Part shown: piece by piece, positions 62,859-64,000 of the stretch | Layout of the letters: each line of letters opens with the position of its first letter | Numbering within the stretch: the first letter of the stretch is position 1 | Source: an uncultured Ruminococcus sp. | Lineage (GTDB): Bacteria > Bacillota > Clostridia > Oscillospirales > Acutalibacteraceae | DNA length: 64,000 nt | Direction of reading: 5' to 3' | NCBI GenBank assembly: GCA_902800005.1 | Contig: CADCCP010000013.1 | Location: 29,628-93,627 of the forward strand | Position numbers and translations under genes: made by a program | Notes under the pieces: generated by a model | Database searches by the model: none | What the model was told of the DNA's origin: nothing | The model's input: the letters and a program-made list of their open reading frames with translations, nothing else

Positions 62859-63290
62859 ATGGCAGTAAAACAGTTGTCAATCTTCGTTGAAAACAAAGAG
62901 GGAAAACTCGTCACAATTACTGACGCTATCGCAAAAGCAGGTGTAGATATTCGTGCCATGAGCGTTGCGGATACGCAGGATTTCGGCATATTCCGCCTTA
63001 TCGTGACCGAACCCGAAAAGGCTAAACAGGCTCTTGAATCATCGGGCTGTTTCGTGTCGATTACAAAGGTGGTAGGGGTGTCGATACCCGACGAGCCGGG
63101 AGCTTTGGCAAAAGTCGTGAATGTGCTGGCAAGAAATAATATCAATATCGAGTATATGTACGCATTCATAGCAGTAGCCAAAAAACAGGCATCGGTGGTT
63201 CTGAGAGTGGCAGATAATGAAGCAGCAGAAAAACTTCTTCTTGAAAACGGCATATCACTTCTTGACGAAAACGAAATTACAAACATTTAA
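62859..63290 (+). CDS. Tandem ACT-domain protein
   Basis: 143 residues made of two ACT domains (~4-65 and ~72-140). VKQLSIFVENKEGKLVTITDAIAKAGVDI opens the first and SIPDEPGALAKVVNVLARNNINIEY the second. ACT domains bind amino acids. As the last gene of this operon it is a likely sensor of aromatic or branched amino acids; its partner is unknown. AAGGAGG precedes the ATG. Confidence 0.92.
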   Translation: MAVKQLSIFVENKEGKLVTITDAIAKAGVDIRAMSVADTQDFGIFRLIVTEPEKAKQALESSGCFVSITKVVGVSIPDEPGALAKVVNVLARNNINIEYMYAFIAVAKKQASVVLRVADNEAAEKLLLENGISLLDENEITNI

Positions 63291-63295
63291 AAGTA

Positions 63296-63327
63296 AAGTC
63301 CCGAGCGGAAAAGTTCGGGGCTTTTTT
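63296..63327 (+). terminator. Terminator of the arylacetate operon
   Basis: Stem AGTCCCGA / TCGGGGCT (one wobble) with a ten-base loop and a run of T at 63322-63327. Confidence 0.88.
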
Positions 63328-63371
63328 GTATTGCTACAAAAAACCGCCCTGTTATTTATATAAAATAGGTA

Positions 63372-63400
63372 TTGACAAAGAGAGCGAAAAAAAATATAAT
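63372..63400 (+). promoter_or_regulatory. Consensus promoter for the secreted protein gene
   Basis: TTGACA (63372-63377), 17 bases, TATAAT (63395-63400); both hexamers perfect. Confidence 0.88.
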
Positions 63401-63469
63401 GATTTTATAGATTTTATCATCGGGCAGTATATATTTTAGGCAAATTTTACTATTCAGGGGGAATTTATA

Positions 63470-64000
63470 ATGAAAATACGAATAAATAGGGGTTTCAGGC
63501 GTGTGCTGTCGGTATTGGTGGCGGTCATGCTTTTGACCGGTGTCCTACCTATACAGGTTGTTCAGGTTCACTCAACAAACCTACAAAGTTTTACGATATA
63601 TTTCGCAAAAGAAATGGGGTGGACTGGTAGTGGAGAGAGTTGGAGTAACGCTGAACCGTATATTAATTACTGGTATAAGAAAACAGATGGTAGAAACAAT
63701 TATGTTTCAGGTGTTGAACATATGAACTATATCTCGGAGTCCAAAGACTCTACGGGATATTATATACACTATTATACAATTACGCTTGATACGGATAGTG
63801 AAGACTATGGCATTACATTTTATAGCAATGGTAGCCACACATGGGAAAGTGCTGCAATTACTGGTGATGACTTGCATGATAATTACCTATATTATGTAAC
63901 AGATGGATATACGGCGGCTACGGGAAGTTTTGGAAGTATTCCTTATTCCAGTGTGCCGATGACATTATATTTTGCCAAAGATATGGGTAATGCTTATCTT
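63470..64000 (+). CDS. Secreted protein with starch-binding-like repeats, 3' part outside the window
   Basis: 177 residues visible. AGGGGG precedes ATG 63470. Signal peptide with RINRGFRR basic start and a hydrophobic core VLSVLVAVMLLTGVLPI. After it comes a beta-rich module: TIYFAKEMGWTG ... EPYINYWYKK ... YTITLDTDSEDYGITFYSNGSHTWESAAI. A second module seems to begin at MTLYFAKDMGNAY. The pattern (xxYFxxxxGW, aromatic YxYW, then IxFxNGS) resembles CBM25/26 starch-binding modules. This is an impression from pattern only. The protein may be a long multi-module surface or extracellular enzyme. Confidence 0.7.
   Translation, partial: MKIRINRGFRRVLSVLVAVMLLTGVLPIQVVQVHSTNLQSFTIYFAKEMGWTGSGESWSNAEPYINYWYKKTDGRNNYVSGVEHMNYISESKDSTGYYIHYYTITLDTDSEDYGITFYSNGSHTWESAAITGDDLHDNYLYYVTDGYTAATGSFGSIPYSSVPMTLYFAKDMGNAYL

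Overview
The window looks like chromosome from a low-to-moderate-GC, Gram-positive anaerobe of the Clostridia, most like a gut or rumen member of the Ruminococcaceae/Oscillospirales. This is inferred from gene content, not from a search. The supporting signs are strong Shine-Dalgarno sites, many lipobox lipoproteins, a T-box leader, a V/A-type ATPase, oxygen-sensitive two-subunit class I fumarase, ferredoxin-linked indolepyruvate oxidoreductase, and at the right edge the start of a secreted protein with starch-binding-like repeats. No rRNA, tRNA, IS element, prophage or CRISPR array was recognised.

Layout. 1-13.9 kb: 3'-truncated ligA, a possible small independent transcript, an FHA/ABC fusion with an eroded ATPase, an S1-domain protein, a thioredoxin-like protein, flavodoxin, a TPM/zinc-ribbon pair, comF, a four-gene operon of six-span membrane proteins followed by a lipoprotein, and a GH25 lysozyme. 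14-23.7 kb: fumarase alpha/beta, the potassium uptake pair ktrB-ktrA, a three-domain surface enzyme (acyltransferase-CapA-SGNH) with its TetR regulator, glycogen branching enzyme and a lipoprotein. 23.7-34.2 kb: leucine-type T-box plus leuA, converging on a V-type ATPase operon (G-C-I-K-F-E-A-B) that has no subunit D gene. 34.2-41.4 kb: mltG, 5-formyl-THF cyclo-ligase, a DJ-1 protein, a large subtilase and a YdcF protein. 41.4-49.9 kb: fatty acid operon fabH-(fabD)-fabG-fabF-accB-fabZ-accC-accD-accA. 50-56 kb: ApbE, a NusG-II domain protein, a small membrane protein, queH, a HAD phosphatase, a doubly anchored lipoprotein and an amidohydrolase. 56-63.3 kb: sodium symporter, two phenylacetate-CoA ligases, IorA, IorB and an ACT protein. 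63.4 kb to the edge: a secreted protein.

Two features stand out. First, many intergenic gaps, several of them inside operons, carry tandem repeats with a strict 7-bp period but at least four different sequences (types CAATGTA, GGAGAGT, AATGAGG and CATAATG). Often two arms of the same heptamer lie in opposite orientation around a short core. They recall the heptanucleotide STRR repeats of cyanobacteria and may be an undescribed dispersed element. Second, these repeats sit at damaged places. The fabH-fabD junction has a GGAGAGT array, then the start of a four-helix-bundle (23S rRNA IVS) protein gene that runs into fabD. fabD has lost its first ~15 codons, including the conserved GQGxQ segment, and the acpP and fabK genes usual at this spot are absent. 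Likewise the C terminus of ATPase subunit I is overwritten by a repeat arm.

The 56-63 kb locus is best read as an arylacetate/arylpyruvate module: uptake of aromatic acids, CoA activation, and ferredoxin-dependent interconversion with arylpyruvates, with an ACT protein as possible amino-acid sensor. It could salvage phenylacetate-type acids for aromatic amino acid synthesis or run in the degradative direction.
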